From contig CM036761.1 in assembly GCA_020796225.1 (NCBI GenBank), positions 32,004,928 through 32,068,927 of the forward strand: 64,000 nucleotides of DNA. Direction: 5' to 3'. The position numbers and the translations under genes were made by a program. Shown piece after piece: positions 31,450 to 43,089 of this stretch. The first letter of the stretch is position 1. Each line of letters begins with the position of its first letter. The notes under the pieces are model-generated. The model was not told where the DNA came from. It made no database searches and was given only the letters and a program-made list of their open reading frames with translations. The stretch comes from Arion vulgaris (Eukaryota > Mollusca > Gastropoda > Stylommatophora > Arionidae).

Positions 31450-32465
31450 TATTTTGTACTCTGAGGTGCACAAAGCACAGCACCGACCAGTATACTCTGA
31501 TCATAGTTTTGTCTTCATGCTATGCATGTGTCTCTTTGTACTTAAGGTGCACAAAGCACACCACCGATCAACTCTGAGGTACACAAAGCACAGCACCGAT
31601 CAACTCTGAGGTACACAAAGCACACCACCGATCAACTCTTAGGGGCACCAAGTACATCATCGATCAACTCTGAGGTGCACAAAGCACACCACCGATCAAC
31701 TCTGAGGTACACAAAGCATACCACCGATCAACTCTTAGGGGCACCAAGTACATCACCGATCAACTCTGAGGTACACAAAGCACACCACCGATCAACTCTG
31801 AGGTACACAAAGCACACCACCGATCAACTCTTAGGGCACCAAGTACATCACCGATCAACTCTGAGGTCACAAAGCACACCACCGATCAACTCTGAGGTCA
31901 CAAAGCACACCACGATCAACTCTTAGGGGCACCAAGTACACCACCGATCAACTCTGAGGTACACAAAGCACACCACCGATCAACTCTTAGGGGCACCAAG
32001 TACATCACCGATCAACTCTGAGGTATACAAAGCACACCACCGATCAACTCTGAGGTACACAAAGCACACCACCGATTAACTCTTAGGGGCACCAAGTACA
32101 CCACCGATCAACTCTGAGGTACACAAAGCACACCACCGATCAACTCTGAGGTACACAACGCACACCACCGATCAACTCTGAGGTACACAAAGCACACCAC
32201 CGATCAACTCTGAGGTACACAAGCACACCACTGATCAACTCTGAGTGCACAAAGCACACCACCGATCAACTCTGAGGTGCACAAAGCACACCACCGATCA
32301 ACTCTTAGGGGACTCAAGCACACCACCGATCAACTCTGAGGTACACAAAGCACACCACCGATCAACTCTTAGGTGCACAAAGCACACCACCGATCAACTC
32401 TTAGGGGCACCAAGCACACCACCGATCAACTCTGAGGTACACAATGCCACCACCGATCACTATAG
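31450..32465. repeat. 32-bp satellite with A-A-B higher order
   Basis: About 31 units of 32 bp. Type A: gaggtacacaaagcacacca plus ccgatcaactct. Type B: taggggcaccaagtacatca plus ccgatcaactct. For most of 31,560-32,110 they run A-A-B, giving a 96-bp higher-order period; towards 32,110-32,280 only type A occurs. Single-base losses shift the phase. Spurious ORFs read HKAHHRSTLR. Confidence 0.95.
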
Positions 32466-32519
32466 TGGTTTTCACTTAGATTACTTTCTTTTGTATTATA
32501 TATTCTACGTTTTTATCAC

Positions 32520-32960
32520 AATTATAAGGGTCTCTATGGTGAGAGGCTAGGTGCTTGTCTTTCGTGCAAAAGTACCATGTTCTATCTCACTGAGCCGTCT
32601 GGATATTTTTCTAGAGGTCCCTGATCCCAGTGAGTGCAGGTGAGATCGAGTTTCTAGTCATATCGGAGACGGACGATAAAACGTAGGTCCCTTGTTCAAT
32701 TTGTGCAAGTAAAAGAGCCCGTGGAAGCTCAAATACAGAAGAGCAGGGTGGAAAGCAGGATAAAAGGCATTTAAAAAAGATTTAAAAAATAAAATTCCTA
32801 CAAAATTATCTTCACTATCTTCAAAATTACATCGTTGACCCTTCTCGGTGCTACGGAGCTCGTGCACAGCAACTGAAATCATTTCTTTGTAAGAAAGAGA
32901 TCGGAACACACATGGTTCCTCTCCGAAGTGGAATGATGACAGTCCTATCAATCAAACACA
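32520..32960 (+). mobile_element. SINE-B copy, full length
   Basis: ctatggtgagaggctaggtg, aggtccctgatcccagtgag, cggagacggacgataaaacg, cttctcggtgctacggagct, aagaaagagatcggaacaca, then tcaatcaaaca. Best plus-strand reference for the family, about 435 bp. Confidence 0.85.
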
Positions 32961-32999
32961 ATTATATATATATATATAGTAAAATAATTATGGAGAGAA

Positions 33000-33290
33000 C
33001 AAGACAGATTCCAGTGAACGAACAGGTTAAAAAAGACGCTGGCGCTGGATAGGACACACTTTGCGAAACCGGAGGGAATATAATAGAAGGGTCCTGCCTG
33101 AACCGGCAGGGACAGCGAAAGAAGGGAGGCCGAGAAATACACGGAGACGAGATTTGGAGGCGGAGATCACATATAAAGAAGAGCTGGAGGGAGCTGCAGG
33201 AGATGAGCTAGAGATAGGAAGACTTGGCATGAGTTGGTTGAGGGTCTATGCCTCAACCCGGGGTAAAAAGGCAAAGAGAGAGAGAGATAG
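33000..33290 (+). pseudogene. LINE C-terminus
   Basis: RQIPVNEQVKKRRWRWIGHT, then LRNRREYNRR, GRPRNTRRRDLEAEI, KEELEGAAGDE and VYASTRGKKAKRERD. Pattern: RWRWIGHTLR…GRPRNTWRRDLEA…W…V….ST.G.KA of LINE ORF2 ends. One frame holds from 33,061 to 33,324; one frameshift upstream. Confidence 0.8.
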
Positions 33291-33399
33291 TAAAATAATT
33301 GTATATATAAATATATTGTATTGACTGGTGTCGCAATTGCAAGTTTATGATTAAACTGGAAAAAATGCATAATTTATAATTATCGCTTACACTTCTCCG

Positions 33400-33560
33400 T
33401 CAACATTTTTCCAATGCTATGTGTAAATGATTGATTGATATGACGAACAGCATTCCATTTCTATGAATCTTATTCAGATCATTGTCTTGCCCATGAGAAT
33501 CTCAGTAGCAGTGCATGAACTCTAATGTACCGGCAGAATGTACCTTGGGTAATACTGAGA
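33400..33560 (-). mobile_element. SINE-B 3' fragment
   Basis: gattgattgatatgacgaac, agaatctcagtagcagtgca, tgaactct are the reversed SINE-B end, strongly diverged. A sister fragment at 35,460-35,610 shares its left flank (caagtttatgattaaactg), so both belong to a larger duplicated repeat. Confidence 0.6.
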
Positions 33561-33654
33561 ATGTTGCATTTTGTTAGAATTACTCGTGATTCCTACAACA
33601 ACACGTAAACACATACTCGGATTTCGAGATAAACAAGGGCCGTGAATGGAACAT

Positions 33655-34080
33655 CATATCTATTTAGAAAGAACTGAAAATACAAGAAAACTGGTTGATA
33701 CTCATCATCATCACATAGCTTGTCCTGAGCAGAATTTTACCACCGCAACAGTCATCCAGAACTTCTCTCTCTCATAGGACAGATTTTCTGCCTCTGCAGT
33801 CGTTATGTTCAAACCATTCGTACTAGATACTAAAAAACAAATTGAAGAATTGTGTATATATAAAGGTAATAAAGGGTTTGAGAGGACCATTATAAAAAGA
33901 GAAATCTCGGCAAAGAAAAGATGAGGAAGACCACATATACGATGGGTTCAGAGTGAAACAAATTTGAACATGACGGTGCACAGGCGCGACATCTGCCCTA
34001 TGAGAGAAGGAGAAATTATAAAATACTCTAAGGGTATCAAAGTTCTGCTCAGGTCAACCTATTTGATGATGATCATTAAA
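33655..34080. pseudogene. Rearranged LINE-A fragments
   Basis: 33,655-33,705 is LINE-A in plus sense (aactgaaaatacaagaaaac); 33,706-33,820 is the LINE-A 3' end inverted (cacatagcttgtcctgagca); 33,870-34,080 is again plus (gagaggaccattataaaaag, gaagaccacatatac, aaagttctgctcaggtcaac). Inversion inside one copy, or nested copies. Confidence 0.7.
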
Positions 34081-34113
34081 ATTATGACTTCATTAAACGA
34101 CTATGATCAGAGC

Positions 34114-34273
34114 CAGTGGCGGCTCGTCATTAAGGGCCTACGGGTCGGGCCCCACTAAAATTAATGTGTAACGTGATTTTTAAAAATAAATTAAAATATA
34201 ATCTAACACAAACCATGATTTTCCGAAAATGTTAGACTGGCCCTACTCAACAAAATGATCACGAGCGCCACTG
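34114..34273 (+). mobile_element. hAT MITE (GGCTCG family), copy 3
   Basis: Ends cagtggcggctcgtcatt and cgagcgccactg. Flanking octamers atcagagc and atcggagc match at 7 of 8. Confidence 0.9.
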
Positions 34274-34279
34274 ATCGGA

Positions 34280-34745
34280 GCTCAGGAGCACGTATGGTTG
34301 GACAGAGGTATGTAGATTTTGCAGTAAATTACAAGACTATCTATTTTTCAATCTTCAACATTTGCACTTGACCATGTTTCATATATGCAAAATATTGTTT
34401 ATCTACATTATTGTACTTTTGTATGGGTTAATGACAACGTATTTTGGTTTGGTTATTGGTACTGAACCGATGTAATATCACTCTGAACAGATCCATAAGT
34501 GCGTAGTCTCTACCACCAGATGTCAAATTGTATGCATAATGGATCTTCTTTCTATGTCTCGCTGGTTAATCCTACTTCTTACTCTGTCCAACAAACATCC
34601 ATTTCTACTTGTACAACAGGTAATTCTAAAGCCCATATATCGCTGAATCGATTCAACATATATTTTTGTGCGCTCATTCAATATACAGTCGCAAAGAGAC
34701 CGAAGAGCATATCCCTAATCCATTCTTAACATCCCACTAGTCAGC
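34280..34745. other. No recognised feature
   Basis: Mixed-composition sequence without supported elements. Confidence 0.45.
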
Positions 34746-34749
34746 AAAA

Positions 34750-35330
34750 TTATTTGCCAAAAATATCAATCAAGTGCCATGCCTGCCGGCGTAGGCGATC
34801 ATGTCTCTCCACAACTCTCTTTGTTTGGTGCATGTAATCAGTTCCTGACGTCGATATTTTGTCGAACCATGATGTCAGGCCATCCAACATCTTCTCCCTC
34901 TGTCTTCCACGATCTCTCCTTCCCTGAATTTTACCCGTAGTCACCAAATGTTCTAAATCTTCTTCTTCGCATTATATGCCCGAAGAACCTTGATTGTCGG
35001 ATTCTTATTCTTTTGATAAGGTTTCTTTGTGTGCAGACCTGATTTAAAACCTCCACGTTTGTTTTCTTTGCTGTCCATGGAATTATCAACATTCTTCTGT
35101 AAAACCACATCTCTGTGGCTTCCAATGATCGTATTGATTGTTTGTTCAGTGTCCATGATTCGCTGCCATACATAAGAATTGGTTCAATTTAGCATTGGAG
35201 TACTCGTTTTCGCAGTGTCATTGGTAGAGTTCACGCATAGTGTGTTCTTCATTTTCATAAAGCTGCTTTCGTTTGAGCTATTCTACTCCTAATCTCTGTT
35301 GTACATCTTCCATCTATGTCAGATATTTTC
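34750..35330 (-). pseudogene. RTE-like LINE thumb and C-terminus
   Basis: Minus frames: MYGSESWTLNKQSIRSLEAT, EMWFYRRMLIIPWTAKKTNV, EVLNQV, RQSRFFGHIMRRRRF, then shifted LVTTGKIQGRRDRGRQREKM and LDGLTSWF. A textbook RTE ORF2 end (YGSE.WTL…E.WFYRRM..I.WT…FFGHIMR…GRQR.KMLDGL). A second copy lies at 51,120-51,310. Confidence 0.85.
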
Positions 35331-35459
35331 TAATCAGATCCGGTCTGACCACCTCAGATTTGTAGATTTTCGTACATCGCATGTCAAATTTTCAAGTTTA
35401 TGATTAAACTGAACAAAATCACTAAAGTGTTGACTACACTACTACGTTAACTTTTTGTC

Positions 35460-35610
35460 CAATGCAGTGTGTCAATGATTGATTGATATGACAACCAGCA
35501 TTCCACTTCTATGAATCCTACTCAGATCATTGTCTTGCCCATGAGAATCTCAGTATCAGTGCATGAACTCTGAAGCACCAGCAAAGGTCTCTTAGTAATA
35601 ATGCGGATGT
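35460..35610 (-). mobile_element. SINE-B 3' fragment
   Basis: gattgattgatatgacaacc, gagaatctcagtatcagtgc, atgaactctgaagcaccagc: reversed SINE-B, same arrangement as 33,400-33,560. Confidence 0.6.
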
Positions 35611-35639
35611 TGCAATTTTTATTATGAATTATTTTATTA

Positions 35640-36299
35640 AATTGGTATTATCGATTTTTTCCGGACATCGGCTTGTTCAGTCTACTTTTATCGATTTTCC
35701 ACATACAAGTGTTAAATTTGATTCAATATAATCATATGAATGTCGTGTTGTTACTATTATGTATTCTTCTGTGTTTATATTATTGATCATGTTACTAGAT
35801 AGAAAACGTGTGAGAATTGTAACAAGGACGATAGATAGAGAGGGAGAGATCACTGAGAAACAAGGATATACCACAGTAGACTGACTATCAGTTAAACGGC
35901 ACCCATGGGGATTAAACGAGATGACGGATACATGTTTGTTTCTGGTCAGTTCCGAGTTATTATTAAAAGAGGATAACATTTAACGAATAATATACATCGT
36001 ACGGTATAGATTGCGACCTCAGGCGCCATAATGTAAGGATATACAGTGGAACCAGGGTCAGTGAGCTGGCACTGATCAAGATCCTACCCCACCTACAAAT
36101 GGTAGCCTGGTAACAGACTAATGTCTGGCTAAATGGGTGAGGATCGAAGGAGAGCAGCGTGGAATTCGTAGAATGGTAGGTGCATACATGTCTAATATGA
36201 GATCTGATCGTAATATAGATGATTAGAATCTCAGCACATGCGCCAACACGTCTCTCCTGTCCAATAATGAGTCAAAAGATGATTCATCATAGAAATCAG
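35640..36299. other. No recognised feature
   Basis: Includes a G+C-richer patch at 36,040-36,180 (ggtcagtgagctggcactga) that looks like part of a repeat but has no second copy here. Confidence 0.45.
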
Positions 36300-36500
36300 A
36301 CGCCCGTGTGGCTGTTGGGCCCAAATTCTGGATAAATAATATAACCACTAACACCTATCACATGCCGTATACGGCGAAAGTGGAGGTTGGGCGTGGGATT
36401 AGCTACTCCATCCAGTAAAAATATTCAACTATAAAACCGCAACCAAGGGCAAGAGAGATTGCAAGACCTTGGTTATCGACCTATGCCTTCTAGAAGAATA
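36300..36500 (+). mobile_element. SINE-G copy
   Basis: gttgggcccaaattctggat, cggcgaaagtggaggt (core), gggattagctactccatcca, aaccgcaaccaagggcaaga follow the order of 38,185-38,490 and the reverse of 12,040-12,668. Confidence 0.6.
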
Positions 36501-36699
36501 GTAGAAGAAGACTGTATAGATTATCGCAATGCGTAAGTGTCTGCATATCAACCCAGATTGAAGAGAGTTGTGCGTTCAATCCAGCTCTCCACGTTCCACA
36601 CATGAAGAAAGGAGTTGGCCCTCCTACCTCCTGCAAACTAGGTCTGAAAATGTGATGTTACATGCACTTCATACTCTACAATTTGAAAAAAAAAGATAT

Positions 36700-36968
36700 A
36701 AGACATTTTATTGTATATTGTACAATTTATTTCTCAAACAGTGGTGATTTTTACGATGACGACTTGTCGTGCCGACGATCAACAGTTTGTGGGCCAAGCT
36801 AGAAGAAAACACGTCCCGCCATCTTGACCAACAAACCGGAAACCTACATACCAAGGGAGTATGATGACATCTACGGGGATACAGCGCCATAAATTCACAC
36901 AGAATCGCATTGGCATCAAGTGCTTTTAACAAATTGTCAAATATATGGAAGTCCAATTCACTCAGCAA
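36700..36968 (-). pseudogene. Possible mariner transposase C-terminus
   Basis: Minus frame LSELDFHIFDNLLKALDANA resembles the PDL.P.DFHLF..LKK.L segment that holds the third aspartate in mariner-like transposases. The remainder of the 86-codon frame has no further motif. Weak; could be coincidental. Confidence 0.4.
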
Positions 36969-37009
36969 GCACTTAAAATTAAAGATCTTTAACTCTTTGT
37001 GATTCCAGT

Positions 37010-37445
37010 ATTAACTTATGGATGCAAGAGTTGGAAAGCAACACAAGCTCTAGAAAGAAAATTAGATAACTTTGAGAATAAATGTCTTAGAAGAATATTG
37101 AACCTCAAATGGTCAGATTTCAGACCCAATACATAAATAAGACAAGAGACCAAGCAAGAAAATGTATCAAATTTTATAAGAAAGCGCCGCTGGAACTACA
37201 TCGGCCACACACTTAGAATGGATGAGAGAAGACTCCTTTCCAATCCTCACCAATCCTCATATGGACACCAGAGGGGAAAAGAAAACGAGGAAGACCAAGA
37301 GAGACTCTGCGTAGAAACATCACCAGAGAAGGCTCAACGATGGGCCTAGTAAACATTAAAGACCTAAAACAGATAGCAACGAACCGCGAGACATGGAGAA
37401 CTATGACTCTGCCCTCATGCGCCGTCCACAGGCCCAAGAGGAAAG
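37010..37445 (+). pseudogene. LINE thumb and C-terminus
   Basis: Plus frames: VIPVLTYGCKSWKATQALER, KLDNFENKCLRRILNLKWSD, RRRWNYIGHTLRMDERR, RKRGRPRE. The end (gggcctagtaaacattaaag, cgcgagacatggagaactat) recurs at 52,938-53,185. Frameshifts at about 37,130 and 37,245. Confidence 0.8.
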
Positions 37446-37449
37446 ACTA

Positions 37450-38184
37450 ACTAACAATTTATTTGGTATTGATTTAATACTAATATTTATATGAACAATG
37501 TAAATCGTGAGATATCCTTTATATGACGTTGCCATTAACCACAGAGATAAACCATCAACCATACCGTTCTAACCTTGACAGCTCGTTCAATCAATCTCCT
37601 TATGGAACTTTATCATCTGGTATGATGTATCCATATAGTCGTGTGTTACTATCTAACATTTGTTAGTTGTGTTCATGTGCATATCATATCATCCTCAATA
37701 CAAATGTTGGAGTGTTGTTCTTCTGGCCTTGCTTGCTAGTATGTGTTTAATTGTTACCTAAACTGTTTTACATATCCTACTAAGCTTGTTATCTTGTTTT
37801 ACATACTGGTGGTCATGCGACTGTCAATGTAACAAAAATAATTAGAAGAACATAACGATAAAGACAGCGTAAAATTAACGTGCATTTTCGGTTTTCTAAT
37901 ATTTTTTCAAACCTCTTTTGTATAAAAGAACAGCTGCTATTAGCAGTTTTTATTTCTCTCTTTGTAGCTGAACAAATATTTGAAATTTGTAGAATAAACT
38001 AATTTTAGCATCACCAAAATTAGGACACGGGTATCACATATTACACCACACTGATGTTAAAACCAAATATCATGATAGTCCATTACATTATCATAATATG
38101 TATATTTTCAATACAAGGAATATATGGCTGCTAGTAATTAAACAGGTCATCAAAATTACAAATACACCTTAAGAATCACCTGAG
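37450..38184. other. No recognised feature
   Basis: A+T-rich, apparently unique sequence. Confidence 0.5.
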
Positions 38185-38490
38185 TGGCTACTGGGGCCCA
38201 AATCAGGGTGTAAATAATGAACCACTGTTACCTGCTACACATGTCGTAAAGGCGACTAAGGAGTTTGGGAGTGGGCTAGCTACCCACCCCTAAAAAGCAC
38301 TAGATGGTTACAGAAACCAGAACCAGGAGAATTTATAGCTAGCTACCTGAGGAAAAGAAGGATCTCACAAGGAGGGGAGATGGAAGGCAAAAATATGAAG
38401 AGAGTGGAGAGATCTGGAAAAGATAGCCTTGGGTAGGCGGGGCTTGGAAGGCCTTGGTGGACCTATGCTTCTTAGGGTTAATGGTGAAGA
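38185..38490 (+). mobile_element. SINE-G copy
   Basis: gtggctactggggcccaaat, tgtcgtaaaggcgactaagg (core), atctggaaaagatagccttg, gcttggaaggccttggtgga. The core ties this family to SINE-C'; the 3' half is its own. Confidence 0.65.
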
Positions 38491-39145
38491 AGAAGAAACC
38501 TTAAAAACACATGAACGTTTAAGAGTTAAAGATCGATCAAGTTACACACCAAGAAGACTAGTAATAATGACGAACTTTGTGAGCAAATCTAACCAAATTG
38601 GAATGTGTAGCAAAACATATCAGTACATCAACCTCAGAAAACAATAATTTACTTCTTCAGATACTAACATTGATGAGCAATGCAAGTTAAAAGAAAAACA
38701 CGAAGATAAGGTATATTCTAACTATGTATGTTGTTTATATAGCTATCATTTATTTTCTTCTGTGGTTATTCCCTTTAATTTAGAAATAAATTGCTCACGA
38801 GTTGTTTCTCGTTTTAGAAATTGTAAGAATGAGTTTCTTTGATCAGATCTTGCCAAGCGTCATCCAGATTGTTTTAGTGGTTTACGTGAAGCAAACCAGC
38901 AGTCTTTGAGTTTCCGTTGTGTAGAGAATTCCATTTGCTTAATTATGGCAATTGTCTGTGGTCATATAACAAGCAATTAAAAGACTATTTTTAGATATCA
39001 GCTTTGATTTGTTGCCACGAAATGTTGGCTTAGTTTGTTGTGTAGGGCTGTAAAACTAAACCAAAGCTACTGATTCAAGGATGTATCTGTTTTCACTGAG
39101 ATGTATGGTGCTTAAATAGCTAACTGGTGTTTTAATATTTTTAGT
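38491..39145. other. No recognised feature
   Basis: Apparently unique, A+T-rich; it lies upstream of the possible exon at 39,162 and could be intronic if that is real. Confidence 0.45.
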
Positions 39146-39161
39146 TTGGTTATTTTTGTAG

Positions 39162-39367
39162 CTAGTCATAGCAAACATCTAGCCGAATGGATTACAGCGG
39201 CGTTTCCATGCCTGAAATCCGTGCTCAATCCTGGGTATGGTCAAGGATTTTTATTTGTCGGGGACATAAACGACGAATCCGAACCTGAACAGTTTCGTGG
39301 CGACTGTACTAGCAATGCAGTATTAAATTCATCAGACTCTTTGTCTTCCTGTCGTACACCGCTCTAA
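39162..39367 (+). CDS. Possible terminal coding exon, unknown
   Basis: A pyrimidine-rich stretch ending ttatttttgtag (AG at 39,160-39,161) is followed by an open frame of 67 codons with balanced composition to a TAA: HSKHLAEWITAAFPCLKSVL, NPGYGQGFLFVGDINDESEP, then a Ser/Cys-rich end DSLSSCRTPL. G+C content rises in this patch. LNPGYG loosely recalls the NPxxY of seven-transmembrane receptors, but that is not enough to name it. It resembles no element in the window. Could be chance. Confidence 0.3.
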
Positions 39368-39386
39368 AAATGGATACTACAGGCTG

Positions 39387-39594
39387 CAGTGGCGGCTCAT
39401 GGTCATTTTTCTTGGTGGGGCCAGACACAATTTCAGACTGTGATATTTTAGCGTTATATATCAACTTTCAAAACTAATCAGTATCACGTTGAAAGTAATA
39501 ATTATGAACAAATAATTTCTCAAAATAATACGTTCACGTTACTCAAAATGTTTGGTGGGACCGCCCCACTGGTCTTTAATGCCGAGTCGCCCTG
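39387..39594 (-). mobile_element. hAT MITE (GGCTCG family), copy 4
   Basis: Ends cagtggcggctcatggtc and ccgagtcgccctg. Flanks acaggctg and acaggtgt (5 of 8 in line). About 208 bp, longer than other copies because of a diverged middle. Confidence 0.85.
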
Positions 39595-39782
39595 ACAGGT
39601 GTAACGACAGCTTATTTGTATAGCAAACATGACTACATATGGCTGTTAGAAATACAATATATACTGAAATTTACTACATAATATCATTCGTAAATTATCA
39701 AAGTTTAAATTGTGCTCACATCTGATATGGATGATATATCACACTGTTCGGCAGAGACATCTTGTAAGACAGTTGGGGATCG

Positions 39783-39812
39783 AGAGAGAGAGAGAGAGCG
39801 AGAGAGAGAGTA
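39783..39812. repeat. (GA)n microsatellite
   Basis: gagagagagagagagcgaga run directly before a SINE-B copy. Confidence 0.9.
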
Positions 39813-39814
39813 AG

Positions 39815-40285
39815 ACTGATTAATGTGTAGCTTAGGGTTTCTGTGGGTAGAGGTTCTGTTCTCGTTCTCGTGCCAAAGGAATCAGGTTCCTTTGGAGCCA
39901 TCAAGCTCCCTTGTGGAGCCATCTAAATATTTTTTTGCAGAGATCCCTGATCTCAGTGTAGGTGAGATCAAGTTGCTAGTCTTATCGGAGACGGACGGTA
40001 AAACGTAATTTCCGTGTTCAATATGAGCACACATAAGAACCATTAGCAGTTCAAATGGAGTAGTGTACGTTGGAAAGTCGCTTCCCGGACAAAACTCTTA
40101 AGAAAAAAAAATACAAACTTCTCACAAAAACATCATCATCTTCAGAATTAGATCGAGAACCCTCGCCGATGCTTTGGAGTTCATGCGCAGCTGAGATCTT
40201 TTGTGTAAGAAAAGATCGGAGCACATATGGTTACTCACCGAAGTGCAATTACGATGGTCTATCAATCAATCAATTAATCAATCAA
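39815..40285 (+). mobile_element. SINE-B copy with (CAAT)n end
   Basis: agagatccctgatctcagtg, cggagacggacggtaaaacg, ccgatgctttggagttcatg, ggttactcaccgaagtgcaa, then caatcaatcaattaatcaat. Confidence 0.85.
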
Positions 40286-40374
40286 AATGTAGCTGAGACA
40301 GTAAAAGTGTCTTTTTCTGGTTACGAGAGAACTATCATGGTTACGTCTCCATCGGTATGTGAAAATTGATTCAA

Positions 40375-40570
40375 ATCAAACATTTGTTTTATATCTGCAA
40401 TCACTTTTTTCCAGTCTTCACGTTATTTAATCCTTTAAATTTGATTTGACACTCCGTCGACTCCTGGCGACTTTCTTATTTTTGATTTGCATATTGTCTG
40501 CTCAAGTTCTCTGAATGTGATTGAGGGCTCCATTGATTCATGTATGGTTCTAATGTGTTCTACGTTTTTG
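40375..40570 (-). pseudogene. LINE RT N-terminal fragment
   Basis: The minus strand reads ITFRELEQTICKSKIRKSPG then VDGVSNQI. This is the start of the RT domain and is nearly the same as ITFKELELAISKLKLRKSPG/ADGVS in the 17-21 kb LINE, so a related I-like element. Confidence 0.7.
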
Positions 40571-40574
40571 TAAC

Positions 40575-41285
40575 ACACCTGTATATAAGACCTCAATATG
40601 TCTCTAGACATAGTGAACGACTAAAACAACTTCTAATTAACGGCGAACAATCAACACATGTAGGGTAGGCGGAATGAAATTGTATAATACAATCACTTTA
40701 ACAGATAGTTTGGAGGAAACGAGATATATCACAGCGACTCGAGAGATGATTAAAAGAGGATGGATCTCGATATGACTTTATTCTTTTTTTTTCTTTTGTC
40801 CTTCTCTGATTTGTTGCCGTTAGACGTAGCAGGTGATCAGTTTCCGAGATAGAGCACTCTCGATCGCTTGATATGCTGTGGTATTGTGGAGTTTTAAGAT
40901 ATATGTAACATGGAGGAAGTTGAAAGACATATCTAATGCTATGAGGACGGGACAGGAGGTGCGTGAGGGCATATGCCCCATTTGGTGATAAAGGGCGTTA
41001 AAAGAAAGACAGCGAACAAGAGAAAGAATGTTGAAATACTAAATGTATATCTCAGTTCGACGAATACAAAACTAGTAACAACTGAAAACATACACATGTA
41101 AACATTTATATATATATATATATGCAAAGAAAATAATAATTGTGACAACCCAGAGGTCAAGAAGCGTATCTAAAAGAAGAAGCAAAAGCGAAAAAAATAG
41201 AACGTTTAGGAATACGCGGGAAAAGAGATTTAAAGGTAAAGATGAACGATATATAGAATAGATCAGCCAGAGCCAGCTCATTGTT
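40575..41285. other. No recognised feature
   Basis: A+T-rich with a short TA run at 41,105-41,125. No element or conserved frame recognised. Confidence 0.5.
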
Positions 41286-41290
41286 CTTTT

Positions 41291-41710
41291 GTGGATCATA
41301 TTCATCGCAATTCGGTTATGTCCATAACAGCTTCGATCTTTCCTAAACATGTCTTTAGTATGTTTAGACATAAACTCCTGTTGAGGGCTGGTTTATGCAT
41401 CTACTGGGGGTTTTTGTATGGTCTTTACGTTATGCCACACATATCGGTATGCATAGTTTACAAAACCGAAATAAAAAAAGACACTATCTTATTCATTGAA
41501 ATCTTCAGAGCGTATGTTTTCTTATTGAGCATTATTGATGTTGCTATTGACAATAGAAGGTCAATTCGTGGCCGTAACATTGCTCGCCGGTGTATCCTAT
41601 CTCTCATTGCCTTCTACCGCAGAATGAAAGGAACACAACAAGGGAGTTCTCAATTGTCGCGTTTTGTAGTAGTTGCTTCCATTGCTTGCTTCGTACATAA
41701 TCGGTTTTAA
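41291..41710 (+). CDS. Unidentified 139-codon ORF
   Basis: Longest ORF here not explained by a tandem repeat or known element. Two hydrophobic runs (LCIYWGFLYGLYVMPHISVC; TILFIEIFRAYVFLLSIIDV) precede a basic segment RRSIRGRNIARRCILSLIAF. No domain recognised and no repeat partner in the window. It may be chance, or the antisense shadow of an unrecognised element; the minus strand also has partly open frames. Confidence 0.25.
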   Translation: MDHIHRNSVMSITASIFPKHVFSMFRHKLLLRAGLCIYWGFLYGLYVMPHISVCIVYKTEIKKDTILFIEIFRAYVFLLSIIDVAIDNRRSIRGRNIARRCILSLIAFYRRMKGTQQGSSQLSRFVVVASIACFVHNRF

Positions 41711-41714
41711 TCGT

Positions 41715-42659
41715 CTGTATCACGCTTGTTATCGAGCATGCATGTTTAAGTGAATGTTTCCCACTTTATGTAATTTTTCACGGCGATAACCTTTATATTC
41801 ATCTTGCTGGTAGTTGTCTTATATGCCCCAATTGCCTCTGTGCTTGTCTTTTCTTAAGTCATGTCTTGTCTCGTTTTATCCAAACGTGTGGGGAAGCGCC
41901 GTGTGAAGTTTCAGTTTTCCATCCCGTTGTAGTTCTGGTTCATCAGTAGTTGATTGTCTTTGATGTGGTTAGAATCTGTGATATTATATATCCATCTGTT
42001 ATTGTTTTTGGTTATGCTCCCTGCTGCCGGTTGTTGTAAGCGCAAGATGGTAATAGATCTGGTTTCATTCTCAGTATGTGACCACATACTATTTGTTACG
42101 GTTATAGCATCAAAGAACCATGCACTCCGCCTGTGTAGAATCACAAAACCAACAGTGTAGACATCATCATCTTCTTCTGGTATGCAGTCATTTATTAACG
42201 TTTCGAGATTTGAGTTGACTACTGTAGGTAGCGAATCGTGACTTTGCTTGTTTTACCCTGGTATCTACCACAATATAACGTCTGTATTCATTGGTTATAG
42301 GTCTATCTATTATGTAGGATGATCTATGTCATGGATGACACATATCTGTACTATGACCTCCTCAGTTTGACCCATCCACGTTTTACCACATTTGAGTATT
42401 GTTTTTGCAGTTTTCTAGTTAATAGTGTAACATGTGTGTTAACTCTTGATCGATTTTAAGATAGGAAACTGTTCGAGGTATCTATATTTTTTTTGTTTAT
42501 GTCTGGAAGGCAGAACGGGTATCCCATTACTTTGCATCCTGTGTATTAGACAAGATGGGAAGATTTCGCGTCAGTTAATTATGGACATATGCCCAAATCA
42601 ATGATAACAAAGTCAACAGGTAGACAGATGAATATACATATATATAAAATGTACAAACG
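41715..42659. other. No recognised feature
   Basis: Mixed sequence; a minus-strand ORF at 41,911-42,144 has no motif I can identify. No terminal repeats seen. Confidence 0.45.
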
Positions 42660-42800
42660 GTTAAAGTTGACCCACCGTTAAGAAAGTAATGACAAAATAT
42701 TGAACGTATAAGTGATGTCTAGAAAATCGACTACTCGTTTCCTGTTGTTGATGGATATGTCCTGTAATGCCAAGGTTTTCATTGTTTTCTCATAGTTTTC
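42660..42800 (+). mobile_element. SINE-F 3' portion
   Basis: caccgttaagaaagtaatga, gtataagtgatgtctagaaa, tgttgttgatggatatgtcc match 6,490-6,600. The tRNA-like head is missing. Confidence 0.65.
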
Positions 42801-43089
42801 TGCGTCTCAATCATAGCTAAAAAGAAAACCAATCAAATTATAAAAAAGACCTATCCAAAATAATATTTTTTTTTGCTCCACGCTCTTGTTTGCATTGGTA
42901 ATGCCTTAATTTTCCTCGGTTTTAGTGGAAACTGCGCCATTTCCATTTTCCTTCTTTCGTTATCTACACGTTATTCTAAAATATGTTAAAAAAAGATTTC
43001 CGCGTGATGTCTTTCTTTGTTCAGTAGATCAGAATCACGTCAGTGTTTAATTACAAATTAGTTAATCCCCATTCTGCTTAAAGAACACA

